From: an uncultured Bacteroidales bacterium
Lineage (GTDB): Bacteria; Bacteroidota; Bacteroidia; Bacteroidales; Marinilabiliaceae
NCBI GenBank assembly: GCA_937892095.1
Contig: CALAVC010000130.1
Coordinates: forward strand, 1-21,790
Length of the DNA: 21,790 nucleotides
Direction: 5' to 3'
Within the stretch, counting starts at the first letter, position 1. The number at the start of each line of letters is the position of its first letter. Position numbers and translations under genes: made by a program. Positions 7,903 to 15,072 of this stretch are shown here, piece by piece. The notes below the pieces were generated by a model. It made no database searches. It worked only from the letters and a program-made list of their open reading frames with translations, and was not told where the DNA came from.

Positions 7903-9153
7903 ATGAAAGCGAAAAACGCATTCTATCTTTCGCTCATCACTCTCGGTGCAGTCGCTTGTGCTGGCGATAATAACGCCATAGTCGTCAACAACGACTCTCC
8001 ACGCGATCGCCACGAACTCGTATCCCTACAACTCAATCCCGTTGAGTCTGGTCGCTTTGCAGGTCGCTCCGTAGCTCTCAAAGACGCTCAAGGTGCCGAC
8101 GTCGAATATCAAGTAACACAAGATCGTTGTCTCGTCTTCGTCGCCGATGTCAAGGCTGGTCAAAAGGCCGTCTACAACATTGTCGACGAAAAACCACAAG
8201 AGGTAAAAGTCGTTGCCACAGGCAAGGTCTATCCCAATCGTGTCGATGACATTGCTTGGGAAAACGACAAAGTTGCATTCCGTGCCTATGGTCCAGCCCT
8301 TCAAGCAAGTGGCGAAAAAGCTTTCGGCTACGATGTTTGGGTGAAGTGTGTCAGCGAGCCAGTTGTCGAAAATCGTTACAATTTAGAGCTCGACCCAGCC
8401 ACCAATGCGCGTATCGACTCTCTTAACAACACTAAGCTCTATGCCGACATCGAGGCTGCACAAAAACTTCGTCGGGAAACAAGCTACCACTACGATCATG
8501 GCAATGGCCTCGACTGCTACAAAGTCGGTCCAACACTCGGCGGTGGTGCTTCGGCCATAATCTTGGGCGACAGCATTGTATATCCCTACTGCTACAAAGA
8601 ATGTGAAATTCTCGACAATGGTCCCCTTCGTTTCCAAGTCCGTCTGACCTATCACACCACCACCATTGCCGACCAAGACATCACCGAAGTTCGCACCATA
8701 ACACTCGATGCCGCCTCTTGTCTCAACCACACAGTCGTTGAATACAAGGGTGCTCCCACCAACACCAATGTGGTAGCTGGTCCTGTCGTCCACAACCCCG
8801 ATGGCGGCACGTATGTTGCCGACGCAGCCAACGGCTTTGTTGGCTATGCCGACCCAACCGACCGACCCTCCGAAGGCTATGGCACCATCTATGTCGGCGC
8901 AGTATTTACTCAGCCCATCACCGATGCTCGTCTCGTACTCTTCCCTCAAGAAGAAGCCAAAATGCGTGGTGCTGACGGACACGTCCTCGCTTATAGCACA
9001 CTCCAAGCTGGGCAACCACTTGACTACTACTGGGGCGGTGCTTGGGACAAAGTTGGTTTCGATAGTTTCGATGCTTGGAAAGCCTATCTCGACAATTTCG
9101 CTCAAAACCTCAAGCAACCTCTCAAAGTCAATTTCACTCACGTCGACAAATAA
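7903..9153 (+). CDS. DUF4861 family lipoprotein
   Basis: This 416-residue protein starts with a lipoprotein signal: hydrophobic residues 7-17, then AVAC, giving a lipidated Cys at about position 20. The body resembles DUF4861, a family found in Bacteroidota carbohydrate gene clusters beside KduD/KduI-type uronate genes. Recognisable stretches include SYHYDHGNGLDCYKVGPTLG (near residues 195-215), the central WGGAWDKVGF near the C-terminus and many beta-strand-like segments. It is probably periplasmic or on the outer membrane and acts on, or binds, oligosaccharides from pectin; the activity is not established to my knowledge. Codon use is unlike its neighbours: Gln is almost always CAA, Leu CTC and Val GTC, with few codons ending in G. 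Confidence 0.75.
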   Translation: MKAKNAFYLSLITLGAVACAGDNNAIVVNNDSPRDRHELVSLQLNPVESGRFAGRSVALKDAQGADVEYQVTQDRCLVFVADVKAGQKAVYNIVDEKPQEVKVVATGKVYPNRVDDIAWENDKVAFRAYGPALQASGEKAFGYDVWVKCVSEPVVENRYNLELDPATNARIDSLNNTKLYADIEAAQKLRRETSYHYDHGNGLDCYKVGPTLGGGASAIILGDSIVYPYCYKECEILDNGPLRFQVRLTYHTTTIADQDITEVRTITLDAASCLNHTVVEYKGAPTNTNVVAGPVVHNPDGGTYVADAANGFVGYADPTDRPSEGYGTIYVGAVFTQPITDARLVLFPQEEAKMRGADGHVLAYSTLQAGQPLDYYWGGAWDKVGFDSFDAWKAYLDNFAQNLKQPLKVNFTHVDK

Positions 9154-9179
9154 GACTTTGAACCATACTTCGTTATTAC

Positions 9180-9221
9180 AGAAAACTCTAGAAGATGTCG
9201 TTCTGGAGTTTTCTCTTTTTA
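9180..9221 (+). terminator. Terminator after the DUF4861 gene
   Basis: AGAAAACTCTAGAA (9180-9193) pairs with TTCTGGAGTTTTCT (9201-9214) across a 7-base loop, with a single T-G wobble. CTTTTTAT follows. Strong and well placed 27 bases after the stop codon. Confidence 0.85.
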
Positions 9222-9265
9222 TCTACCACCTTACTTCAACCATTTCGCCTACTTTCCACTTCAAA

Positions 9266-10357
9266 GTGCGACTTCTCAAACTGCAGGCAATATTAAATAA
9301 AGTATTTGAAGTAAAGTGCTTTGGGAGTGTTAAATTTTAGCTTTTTGCGTGGGCGTGCATTTAGCCTTTTCTGAACACTATCTATAAAACCGGGCGATAG
9401 CATGCTGATGTCGACACCTTTGGGGATATACTGACGAATTAGTTTGTTGGTGTTTTCTACGCATCCTTTTTGCCACGAACAAAAGTTATCTGTGAAAAAT
9501 ATAGGTTGTTGCAAGTGTAGTTTTTGAGCCAACCATTCGTGCGAGGCAAACTCACTGCCGTTGTCTGTTGTGATGGTGTAAATCTTGTCTCTGAATGGGA
9601 AAAGTAGGCGATATGCCACTCGGGCAACAGAAGACGATTTCTTGCCGTCGGGCACTGGTGCCATGAGCAAGTAGCAGGTGCTTCGCTCAACTATCGTAAG
9701 AATCGAGTGTCCCTTTCGGTCGACAATCAAATCCATTTCAAAGTTGCCAAAATGCTTGTCGTCTGCGTCAGCTGGACGATTGTGTATGCTTGTGCGGTTC
9801 TTAATGTTGGTGGCTTTCGTTACGTGCTTTGTGCGGTGTCTGACTTTGCGCCGTGCGCCATGCCTACAATGCTTTGCCAGTTCGCCAGTCGTGTCTTTGT
9901 GGATATGGTTGTATATACATTGTTTCGATATGCGAATGTTTTCTTTCAGTAGCACACCGCTAATCTGTTCGGGCGACCAGTCGTTCTCCGTTATCATTTG
10001 CCGTACTCGCCACATTAGTTCGACAGGTTTGGCTCTGTTCCTTGATGTCGTATGTTTGCGTTTGTCGGCTTTTTCTTGTGCCTTGCACCATACGTATTTC
10101 CCGTTTTCGGTGCCGTTGCGTCGTAGCTCTCGGTAGATTGTCGACCTGTGTACGCCAATCGTGCGGGCAATATCCACTACCTTGTTGCCATTGGCGTGAG
10201 AAAGGTAGATGTAGTAGCGTTGTTCGCTTGTCAGATGTGTGTAGTGCTTCATATTCTTATGACCAATTGACGTGTTAAGTAACCAAATTTTGTGGGTTGT
10301 GCCAGCGAAACATGCGTAAAAACGGCGTCGGCACACGCAAAATCAGACCTTTTGCAC
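9266..10357 (-). mobile_element. IS30-family insertion sequence, ends tentative
   Basis: The transposase gene is certain; the element ends are not. A weak terminal inverted repeat is possible: GTGCGACTTCTCAAACTGC at 9266-9284 against the complement of 10337-10357 (GTGCAAAAGGTCTGATTTTGC read on the minus strand). This would give about 1.09 kb, a normal IS30 size, but identity is low and needs gaps. No convincing target duplication was found. The element lies between the last host-like gene and the DUF5618/phage region. Confidence 0.5.
9293..10252 (-). CDS. IS30-family transposase
   Basis: A 319-residue DDE transposase. The N-terminus (HLTSEQRYYIY, then IARTIGVHRSTIYRELRRN) is the IS30 helix-turn-helix that binds the element ends. 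The integrase core shows the three acidic residues: Asp in NFEMDLIVDRKG, Asp in TTDNGSEF and Glu in QKGCVENTNKLIRQYIPKG. The C-terminal LNARPRKKLKFNTPKALYF is the usual family ending. All key residues are present, so it may be active. I chose the ATG at 10252, which starts MKHYTHLTSEQRYY, over an upstream ATG that adds 28 residues foreign to the family. The relatives IS4351 and others are common in Bacteroides. Confidence 0.93.
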   Translation of the reverse strand: MKHYTHLTSEQRYYIYLSHANGNKVVDIARTIGVHRSTIYRELRRNGTENGKYVWCKAQEKADKRKHTTSRNRAKPVELMWRVRQMITENDWSPEQISGVLLKENIRISKQCIYNHIHKDTTGELAKHCRHGARRKVRHRTKHVTKATNIKNRTSIHNRPADADDKHFGNFEMDLIVDRKGHSILTIVERSTCYLLMAPVPDGKKSSSVARVAYRLLFPFRDKIYTITTDNGSEFASHEWLAQKLHLQQPIFFTDNFCSWQKGCVENTNKLIRQYIPKGVDISMLSPGFIDSVQKRLNARPRKKLKFNTPKALYFKYFI

Positions 10358-10457
10358 ACACAAACACTCTCGGCACGCGTCTGATGAGCGAGTGTGAGGG
10401 CTAAAATTTTTGACTATATTCGCAAAAAGCACCAAAAACAAAAAAGCGAAAACCACA

Positions 10458-10913
10458 ATGGAGATGAAAGACCCGATAGAAGAGGCACGGCGATATTTGC
10501 AAAACGCAAAAGACATCTTACGAGACAAAGCTATAAAAGACGGTGATTTTTACACAGATAGCAAGTATACCCGTATGGCAGGTAATTGTATGTGGAATGG
10601 TTGCCTGATTGCTCTAAAATATGCGCTCGGACTGAAAGCAAAACGAGGACAACGATTAGACATAAAAGACTTTCAAGAATCGGCTTCAAAACGCAATAAA
10701 AAACTTCTCAACGAAGTAAATGAAGGATACAACATTATGCACCTATCTATGGGTTACGACGGAACAAAAGATGTAGGTACCATTGCAAGTGGGATAAAGC
10801 GAATGAATAACATTATAGATTGGTGCGAGATAAATGCGCCACGAACTCTAAGCGACACGACGGCAAAAGACAAGCCTCGCGCAAAACGGACGAAGACAAA
10901 AAAAGAAGAGTAG
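10458..10913 (+). CDS. DUF5618 family protein, HEPN-like
   Basis: A 151-residue mostly helical protein. The opening MEMKDPIEEARRYLQNAKDI, then YTDSKYTRMAGNCMWNGCLIALKYALG and later MHLSMGYDGTKDVG and IIDWCE, match the pattern of the Bacteroidetes family DUF5618. The helical arrangement (Y.D.KY..MAGN.. and a long amphipathic helix) resembles HEPN-type or nucleotidyltransferase-substrate domains; that link is inference. The last 20 residues are a basic tail (RAKRTKTKKEE). ATG 10458 is chosen because MEMKDPIEEA is the usual start; an upstream ATG at 10410 adds an unlikely Lys-rich lead. The gene is convergent with the phage-like block and shares a terminator with it. A role as a cargo or defence gene is possible but unproven. 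Confidence 0.75.
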   Translation: MEMKDPIEEARRYLQNAKDILRDKAIKDGDFYTDSKYTRMAGNCMWNGCLIALKYALGLKAKRGQRLDIKDFQESASKRNKKLLNEVNEGYNIMHLSMGYDGTKDVGTIASGIKRMNNIIDWCEINAPRTLSDTTAKDKPRAKRTKTKKEE

Positions 10914-10948
10914 ACGGCTATTGTGGTAGTCTACTCTTCTGATTTTTT
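10904..10948. terminator. Bidirectional terminator between DUF5618 and the phage block
   Basis: A perfect 12-bp stem, AGAAGAGTAGAC (10904-10915)/GTCTACTCTTCT (10929-10940), has a 13-base loop. It is followed by GATTTTTT on the plus strand and preceded by a run of A (T on the minus strand), so it can stop transcription from both sides. The DUF5618 stop codon lies in the left arm. Confidence 0.9.
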
Positions 10949-10961
10949 CGTGGTGAGTGCT

Positions 10962-11678
10962 TTAGTATAAGATTTCAAAGTTCGTTATTGGGTCGGTATC
11001 TTCGAGTTTGTCGAGGTCGAATGCTGTTGCCTTTGAGTTGCAAGAGTTGTAGGCACGCTTGAAATCGTCTGCTGTCATACGCTTGGTATGTGTAATAGTT
11101 CCGACGGTCGTTTGTGTTGAGTTATATTCGAACTGGATGTAGGCAAACACGCCTCTTGGTGGGTAGAAGAAAGAAATTACTCCATCGCTGTAACTATCGT
11201 TACTATCGCCAAATGTGTCGTAGAAAATCTGCTTGCGGTCAACATTGAAGTAGCGGACGGCATAGTAGTCTCTGCCGACGGTGAAGTTGAAGTAGACTGC
11301 TTTTGCAGTGGTCGCTGTTAGCTCCTCCCCCTCGATAGCTGTTGATAGTGTTTCTTCGCTCACAATGTAGCCGTATGCACTTTCGTCGTGGACAACGGTA
11401 ATCATAGGAGAGCCAAGACTGCGCGCCCAGTTGAAAACAAACCTTGAGGTTTGGTCGGACACGTCTATTGTGGTGGGTGTCAAGCCTGCCATGTCTGTTA
11501 TATAGATGGTGTCGCCACTGCGCTTGCTGACAGATACCATGACTGCCACGTCTTGTGTTTCTTCGCCAGTGTCCGTGCCACTGCTTGCGTTGTCTACGGC
11601 ACTGAGGAATTTCTGCATGTCGCCCAGTCTGTTGAATTTGTCGGCGATGAACTTGCCGAGTTTTTGAAAGTCGTTCAT
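10962..11678 (-). CDS. Beta-rich phage protein with the shared N-terminal motif (last gene of the block)
   Basis: A 238-residue protein of unknown function. The first 25 residues (MNDFQKLGKFIADKFNRLGD...) form an amphipathic helix almost identical to the start of the 49-residue protein encoded at 16183-16332. A Ser/Gly/Thr-rich linker (about 27-40) follows, and then about 150 residues rich in predicted beta strands (VAVMVSVSKRSGDTIYITD, AVYFNFTVGRDYYAVRYF, GVFAYIQFEYN). The layout of a helical anchor, linker and beta domain fits a capsid spike or receptor-binding protein, but this is inference. It is the last gene of the rightward-entering minus-strand block and starts 22 bases after the ATPase gene. 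Start ATG is supported by the conserved MND[FM]QKLGKF opening. Confidence 0.7.
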   Translation of the reverse strand: MNDFQKLGKFIADKFNRLGDMQKFLSAVDNASSGTDTGEETQDVAVMVSVSKRSGDTIYITDMAGLTPTTIDVSDQTSRFVFNWARSLGSPMITVVHDESAYGYIVSEETLSTAIEGEELTATTAKAVYFNFTVGRDYYAVRYFNVDRKQIFYDTFGDSNDSYSDGVISFFYPPRGVFAYIQFEYNSTQTTVGTITHTKRMTADDFKRAYNSCNSKATAFDLDKLEDTDPITNFEILY

Positions 11679-11699
11679 TAGATTGTTGGTTTATTTTGT

Positions 11700-13112
11700 T
11701 TACACCACTTCGCACTCGCCACTTGCACCAAAGCGGTTCTTCTCGGCATAGGCCCGAAAGCTCTCCACTCGTATGCTCGCGTCCACGTCGTGCAAGTAGT
11801 CGTTAGTCCCCCTAAAATTGCCACTCTTCGTAGCCTGAAAGACATACACGTAGCTAACCGATTGCGGTAGGCGACGGAGGTCTTCCGCTTCCAGCCCAGC
11901 GTGGTTGACGCTGTCGATAAAGACCACATCGTAACACGTCAAGTCCTTGGGTAGCTCACTACAAAGAATAAGGTTTTTGCTGACAATATTTAGTCGCTCC
12001 AACTTCTCTTGCAACCCGTAGCCTATGCCCTCTTCGCTTGCAAAGTAGAGCACCCGTTGGTCGTGCTCTGTGGCCAGATAATTGGCAAATTGTAGTGCAA
12101 GTGTACTCTTGCCACTGCCAGCTCCGCCGTATATCATGACCTTGTATGGCTCCGCTGGATGTCCGATTATCTTTGCCCACTTGCCCGTAAATGGGAGCAC
12201 GCTAAAAGTCGTTCCGCACAAAGCATTAGCACTTACGAGCGTTTTTTTTTTACTCTGTTGACCAGTGCCGTCCAGAGCTCCCGCAATTCCGTCGAGTGTC
12301 TGCGGTAGGGCTTCTACGCTCTCTGTCCGTCCTTCCACAAAGTCAGTTAGCGAACTCTGTATTTGTCGGAGTATGTCTTCATACTTGCCAGCCTCGCCAT
12401 TTTCAAGCACCTTGCCAACCCGACTTAGCAAGCTCTTCGCACGTTTCGAGTTGTCGGAGCCTTCAAGTTGCACATACGAGCGCATAACCGCTGTCGCTTT
12501 CAGGCTACCCTCGTTCTTTGCGATTTTCACGAAAGTGCCTATGCCCTCAATGTCTACATTCTTGCTTGCATTGCACGCCGTGTTTGCCATTTTGACCAGC
12601 ACCTTCTGCATTTGGCGCATCTCGCCTGCGTATGCACTTGCTTCGCCATGCCCCTCGGCTCTTATCTCTTGGTTCACAATGGCCTTCTGTAAGGCTTTTA
12701 GCAATCTAACAGCACTCTCTTTCGTAGAGCTATCAAACGGCTTCCCTTGTAGACGGCAAAACCTGCTCGATAGCCTCACCTGTATGCTCGGATAGTTCAC
12801 TTCCGTTTCATACTTTGGTGTCTTCACTTTTGGCTCTGCCTTTGGTTTAGGCTCTTTCTTAGCTTCCTTCTTTTGAGGCTTATCGGCTTTCTTTGGCTCA
12901 TCGGATTTTGGCTCTTCTTCGTCCTCAATATTTGCATTTGCAAGGTCTTTATTCACAAGCTCCACTACGTCATCTATGCTTGGCTTAAATTCTGCATCAT
13001 GATACCAATCCCAAATGGGCAAAGTTGCTTCCACTGCGTCAATAACTTCTTTGCTCAAACACTTCTTGATTTCTGCATACCTCGTAGGTAATGTTTCATA
13101 AGTTACTTTCAT
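11700..13112 (-). CDS. RadA/Sms-like RecA-superfamily ATPase with an N-terminal mobile-element domain
   Basis: A 470-residue protein in three parts. Residues 1-60 are acidic and helical. Residues 65-100 are a Lys/Pro/Glu low-complexity linker. Residues 105-285 form a helical region seen in Bacteroidota mobile-element proteins (RLLKALQKAIVNQEIRA and a repeat-like second copy near AKSLLSRVGKVLENG). The C-terminal RecA-fold domain has Walker A GGAGSGKST near residue 328, Walker B YDVVFIDSV near 390, and at the end KSGNFRG and KNRFG (about 455-459). KNRFG is the signature that separates RadA/Sms from RecA. No zinc finger or Lon-like domain of true RadA is present. Possible roles are DNA recombination or genome packaging. 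An A10 run at the domain border is treated as a finding. Confidence 0.8.
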   Translation of the reverse strand: MKVTYETLPTRYAEIKKCLSKEVIDAVEATLPIWDWYHDAEFKPSIDDVVELVNKDLANANIEDEEEPKSDEPKKADKPQKKEAKKEPKPKAEPKVKTPKYETEVNYPSIQVRLSSRFCRLQGKPFDSSTKESAVRLLKALQKAIVNQEIRAEGHGEASAYAGEMRQMQKVLVKMANTACNASKNVDIEGIGTFVKIAKNEGSLKATAVMRSYVQLEGSDNSKRAKSLLSRVGKVLENGEAGKYEDILRQIQSSLTDFVEGRTESVEALPQTLDGIAGALDGTGQQSKKKTLVSANALCGTTFSVLPFTGKWAKIIGHPAEPYKVMIYGGAGSGKSTLALQFANYLATEHDQRVLYFASEEGIGYGLQEKLERLNIVSKNLILCSELPKDLTCYDVVFIDSVNHAGLEAEDLRRLPQSVSYVYVFQATKSGNFRGTNDYLHDVDASIRVESFRAYAEKNRFGASGECEVV

Positions 13113-13134
13113 TTCTGCTTTTTATTTTGAATTA

Positions 13135-13728
13135 CTATTTATCTGTCTTTCGCTCTGGTGTGCATGCCATACCCAACCTATTATTTTCCTCCTTCCCCTT
13201 TGCACTTTCCGTTTTTAGTCGCATATTTGCCTCGTCAATCTTCGACAATAGGTGCTCAGACTTCGCGGATGTAACTGCGAGCCACTGTAGCACCTTTTCT
13301 GTTTTCTCTCGCTTGCCGTCTATAAGCAATCCCAAATTTGCCCAAAGCCCCAGCTGTTCAATGTTTCTGCCGTGTATTGAGGCAATTTCGTTTATCTCTA
13401 TCTTATTCGCTTTTCTGTTCGGGTGCAAACAAACGCACAACAACCCTTCGGCATTTACCCTACCCACAATAAGATTTAGACCTCCTGTGTATATGTCCGA
13501 CTTGAACACCATAATCGGATTGTTTAGGTCTGTGGGCAAGTATTTAATCATCTCACTTGTTAGTCCGTGTTTCTTGACTTTTGCCCTTAGTGTGGTCGGA
13601 CGTATGCAGATAGGCATATTTGGTAATCCCATACTAAGCAAATATGCTTTTGGCATACATACGTCTATTAGGTTACCGCTAAACTTCCCCGCAAAAAACT
13701 GCCTAAGCTGTGAAAGAAAATTGCTCAT
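13135..13728 (-). CDS. MuF C-terminal-type (BECR-fold) nuclease-like protein with the shared N-terminal motif
   Basis: A 197-residue protein. The core from about residue 20 to 160 matches the pattern I know for the phage MuF C-terminal domain, a barnase/EndoU/ColicinE5-like (BECR) fold: LPNMPICIRPTTLRAKVKKHG, then MIKYLPTDLNNPIMVFKSD, then a strand pair ending CVCLHPN and NEIASIHGRN, then LLIDGKREKTEKVLQWL. In other phages this domain is fused behind MuF or in polyvalent proteins delivered with the DNA; here it stands alone. Its first 22 residues (MSNFLSQLRQFFAGKFSGNL) carry the recurrent motif. The ATG at 13728 overlaps the stop of the upstream gene (ATGA). A GTG three codons earlier is the alternative. 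The C-terminal 30 residues are basic and disordered looking. Substrate not known. Confidence 0.6.
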   Translation of the reverse strand: MSNFLSQLRQFFAGKFSGNLIDVCMPKAYLLSMGLPNMPICIRPTTLRAKVKKHGLTSEMIKYLPTDLNNPIMVFKSDIYTGGLNLIVGRVNAEGLLCVCLHPNRKANKIEINEIASIHGRNIEQLGLWANLGLLIDGKREKTEKVLQWLAVTSAKSEHLLSKIDEANMRLKTESAKGKEENNRLGMACTPERKTDK

Positions 13729-14000
13729 TCCTCCCACGCCTCTGTCGGCTTATATTTGTAGGTCTTTCGCTCGCTCCACTGCTTGTTCCACAGCTTGTCC
13801 CCACCAGCGTAAAATATCGTCTGCAAACCTTTGTCGTCCGTCATCACGCGCTTTATCATCCACGTCGCCGACTCATAACTCGTCGTCGTGTCCAAACAAT
13901 AGCCCACATACATAAGGTTCTCGCTTACGTGCTCCACCACCGCCGGTGTCAGTCCGTCTGTGTATGTCGCCATAATTATTGCTGTCTCTGTCGGGTTCAT
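13725..14000 (-). CDS. Small phage structural-type protein (YIGKA-like)
   Basis: A 91-residue protein. The run YVGYCLDTTTSYESATWMIK, followed by IFYAGGDKLWNKQWSERKTYKY, resembles a widespread small phage protein found near tail-fibre or receptor genes (pattern YIG.A......A.W.I.........ADG...F...W..R..Y.Y). The role in those phages is not well defined; host recognition or virion decoration is often assumed. It overlaps the next gene by ATGA and starts 12 bases after the peptidase stop. Family assignment is by pattern only. Confidence 0.55.
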   Translation of the reverse strand: MNPTETAIIMATYTDGLTPAVVEHVSENLMYVGYCLDTTTSYESATWMIKRVMTDDKGLQTIFYAGGDKLWNKQWSERKTYKYKPTEAWEE

Positions 14001-14012
14001 ACTCTCCTCCTC

Positions 14013-14576
14013 CTACACATATTTCTCCCAGTTCGACTTTATGTTCGTATACTTGCCATTCTTATACAGCAACACCTCTCTGCGGTTCCGCTTAGGGTCA
14101 TACGACACATGCACCCAGTGCGAGCCATTCTTGCCATATTCAAGAATCAATTGGTCATATCCACCTACGCTTATCGCCGACTTAAATATCTTCGCCAGCT
14201 CCGCGTCTGTCCTATGCGCACCCACAAGGTCGGCCGCTTGCCCCGTCAGGTGCTGACTATTCTTCACTCCGCCCACCGCCGTGTTCAGCCTCTCACTCCT
14301 ATATCCACTGCTCACCGTTATCGGTTCTCCATACTTCGCCCTTATCGGGTCGAGCATGTTCGTTATCAGTGCTTGCAAATTCGCCCGCACCTCGGCCGAG
14401 GGCGTGATGTCTATCCCCTGCGACTTCGCCGTCGCCGAGTAGCATAGCTCATCTATCGTAAAGTAACTCCCGTTTATCATGTTCCTAACGTTGTTTCTTA
14501 TCGCTCTTCTGAAATAATACACCCCGCCAAGTGAAAGCAACGCACCCACAGCCACGTATATTTTTATCTTCTTCAT
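14013..14576 (-). CDS. M15-family peptidase, endolysin-like, with N-terminal membrane anchor
   Basis: A 187-residue zinc peptidase. The signature SQHLTGQAADL supplies His109 and Asp116 and SHWVHVSYD supplies the third ligand His156, as in D-Ala-D-Ala carboxypeptidases and phage endolysins of family M15. Residues 4-20 (IKIYVAVGALLSLGGVYYF) are a membrane segment, so the enzyme is likely a signal-anchor endolysin or is held in the virion membrane. The expected role is cutting peptidoglycan stem peptides during lysis or entry. The start at 14576 gives MKKIKIYVAV, a normal Lys-rich signal; an earlier ATG overlaps the upstream gene and adds a polar lead. It follows the spanin-like gene by 14 bases, so the two form a lysis unit. 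Confidence 0.88.
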   Translation of the reverse strand: MKKIKIYVAVGALLSLGGVYYFRRAIRNNVRNMINGSYFTIDELCYSATAKSQGIDITPSAEVRANLQALITNMLDPIRAKYGEPITVSSGYRSERLNTAVGGVKNSQHLTGQAADLVGAHRTDAELAKIFKSAISVGGYDQLILEYGKNGSHWVHVSYDPKRNRREVLLYKNGKYTNIKSNWEKYV

Positions 14577-14590
14577 ACATTTCTGTTTTT

Positions 14591-14983
14591 CTATCTCATC
14601 ACTCTCCACAACACGCACATCGCCAATATCACAAGTAGCAAATACGGGAACGCCCTCAGTCTTAGCTTCTCAAACGCTGTCAACTCTTTCTCCGTATAGC
14701 ACCGCATGACCATGCGTATCGTGTCCGCATGCCACACGTTTATCGTGTCCCTCCGCCAACGCTCCACATAGCGCGTCCGCCACCTGTCCACCCGCAACGT
14801 GTCGCCACTCTTATACACATACACACTGTCGTGCACTGCTATGGTGTCCCGTATCGTCCTGTCCCGATACTCTATCTTGGTGCGCCCCGTCGTCTGCTCA
14901 TTGATATTCGTCCGCACACTCCTGCACTGCGTCAACACCACAAGCAACCAAATAACGGCCGTGTAGATAACCACCCTCTTCAT
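14591..14983 (-). CDS. Unimolecular-spanin-like lipoprotein
   Basis: A 130-residue protein with hydrophobic segments at both ends: an N-terminal signal (MKRVVIYTAVIWLLVVLTQC) that ends in a lipobox-like LTQC, and a C-terminal membrane helix (PYLLLVILAMCVLWRVMR). Between them is a soluble, charged segment with repeating Arg/Asp/Thr pairs (YRDRTIRDTI, RWRTRYVERWRRDTI). This is the layout of a u-spanin such as T1 gp11: outer-membrane lipid anchor, periplasmic linker and inner-membrane anchor, which fuses the membranes at the last step of lysis. Similar small proteins are common in Bacteroidota phages. The start at 14983 is fixed by an ATGA overlap with the small gene upstream; an in-frame ATG at 15028 would lie inside that gene. 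Gln at position -1 of the lipobox is unusual. Confidence 0.65.
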   Translation of the reverse strand: MKRVVIYTAVIWLLVVLTQCRSVRTNINEQTTGRTKIEYRDRTIRDTIAVHDSVYVYKSGDTLRVDRWRTRYVERWRRDTINVWHADTIRMVMRCYTEKELTAFEKLRLRAFPYLLLVILAMCVLWRVMR

Positions 14984-15072
14984 CGCTCGCGTCTGTCGTC
15001 GTCGCCATACAACGACACTATTAGCCACACTATCACGCCTACGGCCGACAAAAAATATAATGCTCCTATCAT
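14980..15072 (-). CDS. 30-residue single-membrane-span protein
   Basis: The ATG at 15072 overlaps the stop of the upstream gene (ATGA), and its own TGA overlaps the ATG of the spanin-like gene (ATGA). It encodes MIGALYFLSAVGVIVWLIVS followed by LYGDDDRRER: one hydrophobic helix and a charged tail. The two tight couplings and the clean membrane segment make it likely to be real. In a lysis cluster it could be a small holin or antiholin, or a virion membrane protein; the sequence does not decide. Confidence 0.65.
   Translation of the reverse strand: MIGALYFLSAVGVIVWLIVSLYGDDDRRER

Noticed and set aside
8383..9141. A 252-codon minus-strand frame opposite DUF4861
   Set aside because: Explained by the scarcity of certain third bases in the DUF4861 gene; it has no homology pattern or start signals.
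9331..10411. Inverted repeat AAATTTTAGC / GCTAAAATTT as the ends of the insertion sequence
   Set aside because: The left copy lies inside the transposase coding region, so it cannot be the terminus; A/T-rich chance match.
10415..10422. TATATTCG as a -7 box for DUF5618
   Set aside because: One mismatch in the key TTTG and no TTTG at the right distance upstream.
10200..11000. Attachment site or integrase marking a prophage boundary
   Set aside because: No tRNA, integrase gene or direct repeat could be found in the window; the left border of the element remains unknown.
13091..14447. Long plus-strand frames (274 and 245 codons) across the nuclease and peptidase genes
   Set aside because: Low-complexity Ser/Cys/Arg-rich translations opposite genes with M15 and MuF-type motifs; they arise from the purine bias of the coding strand.
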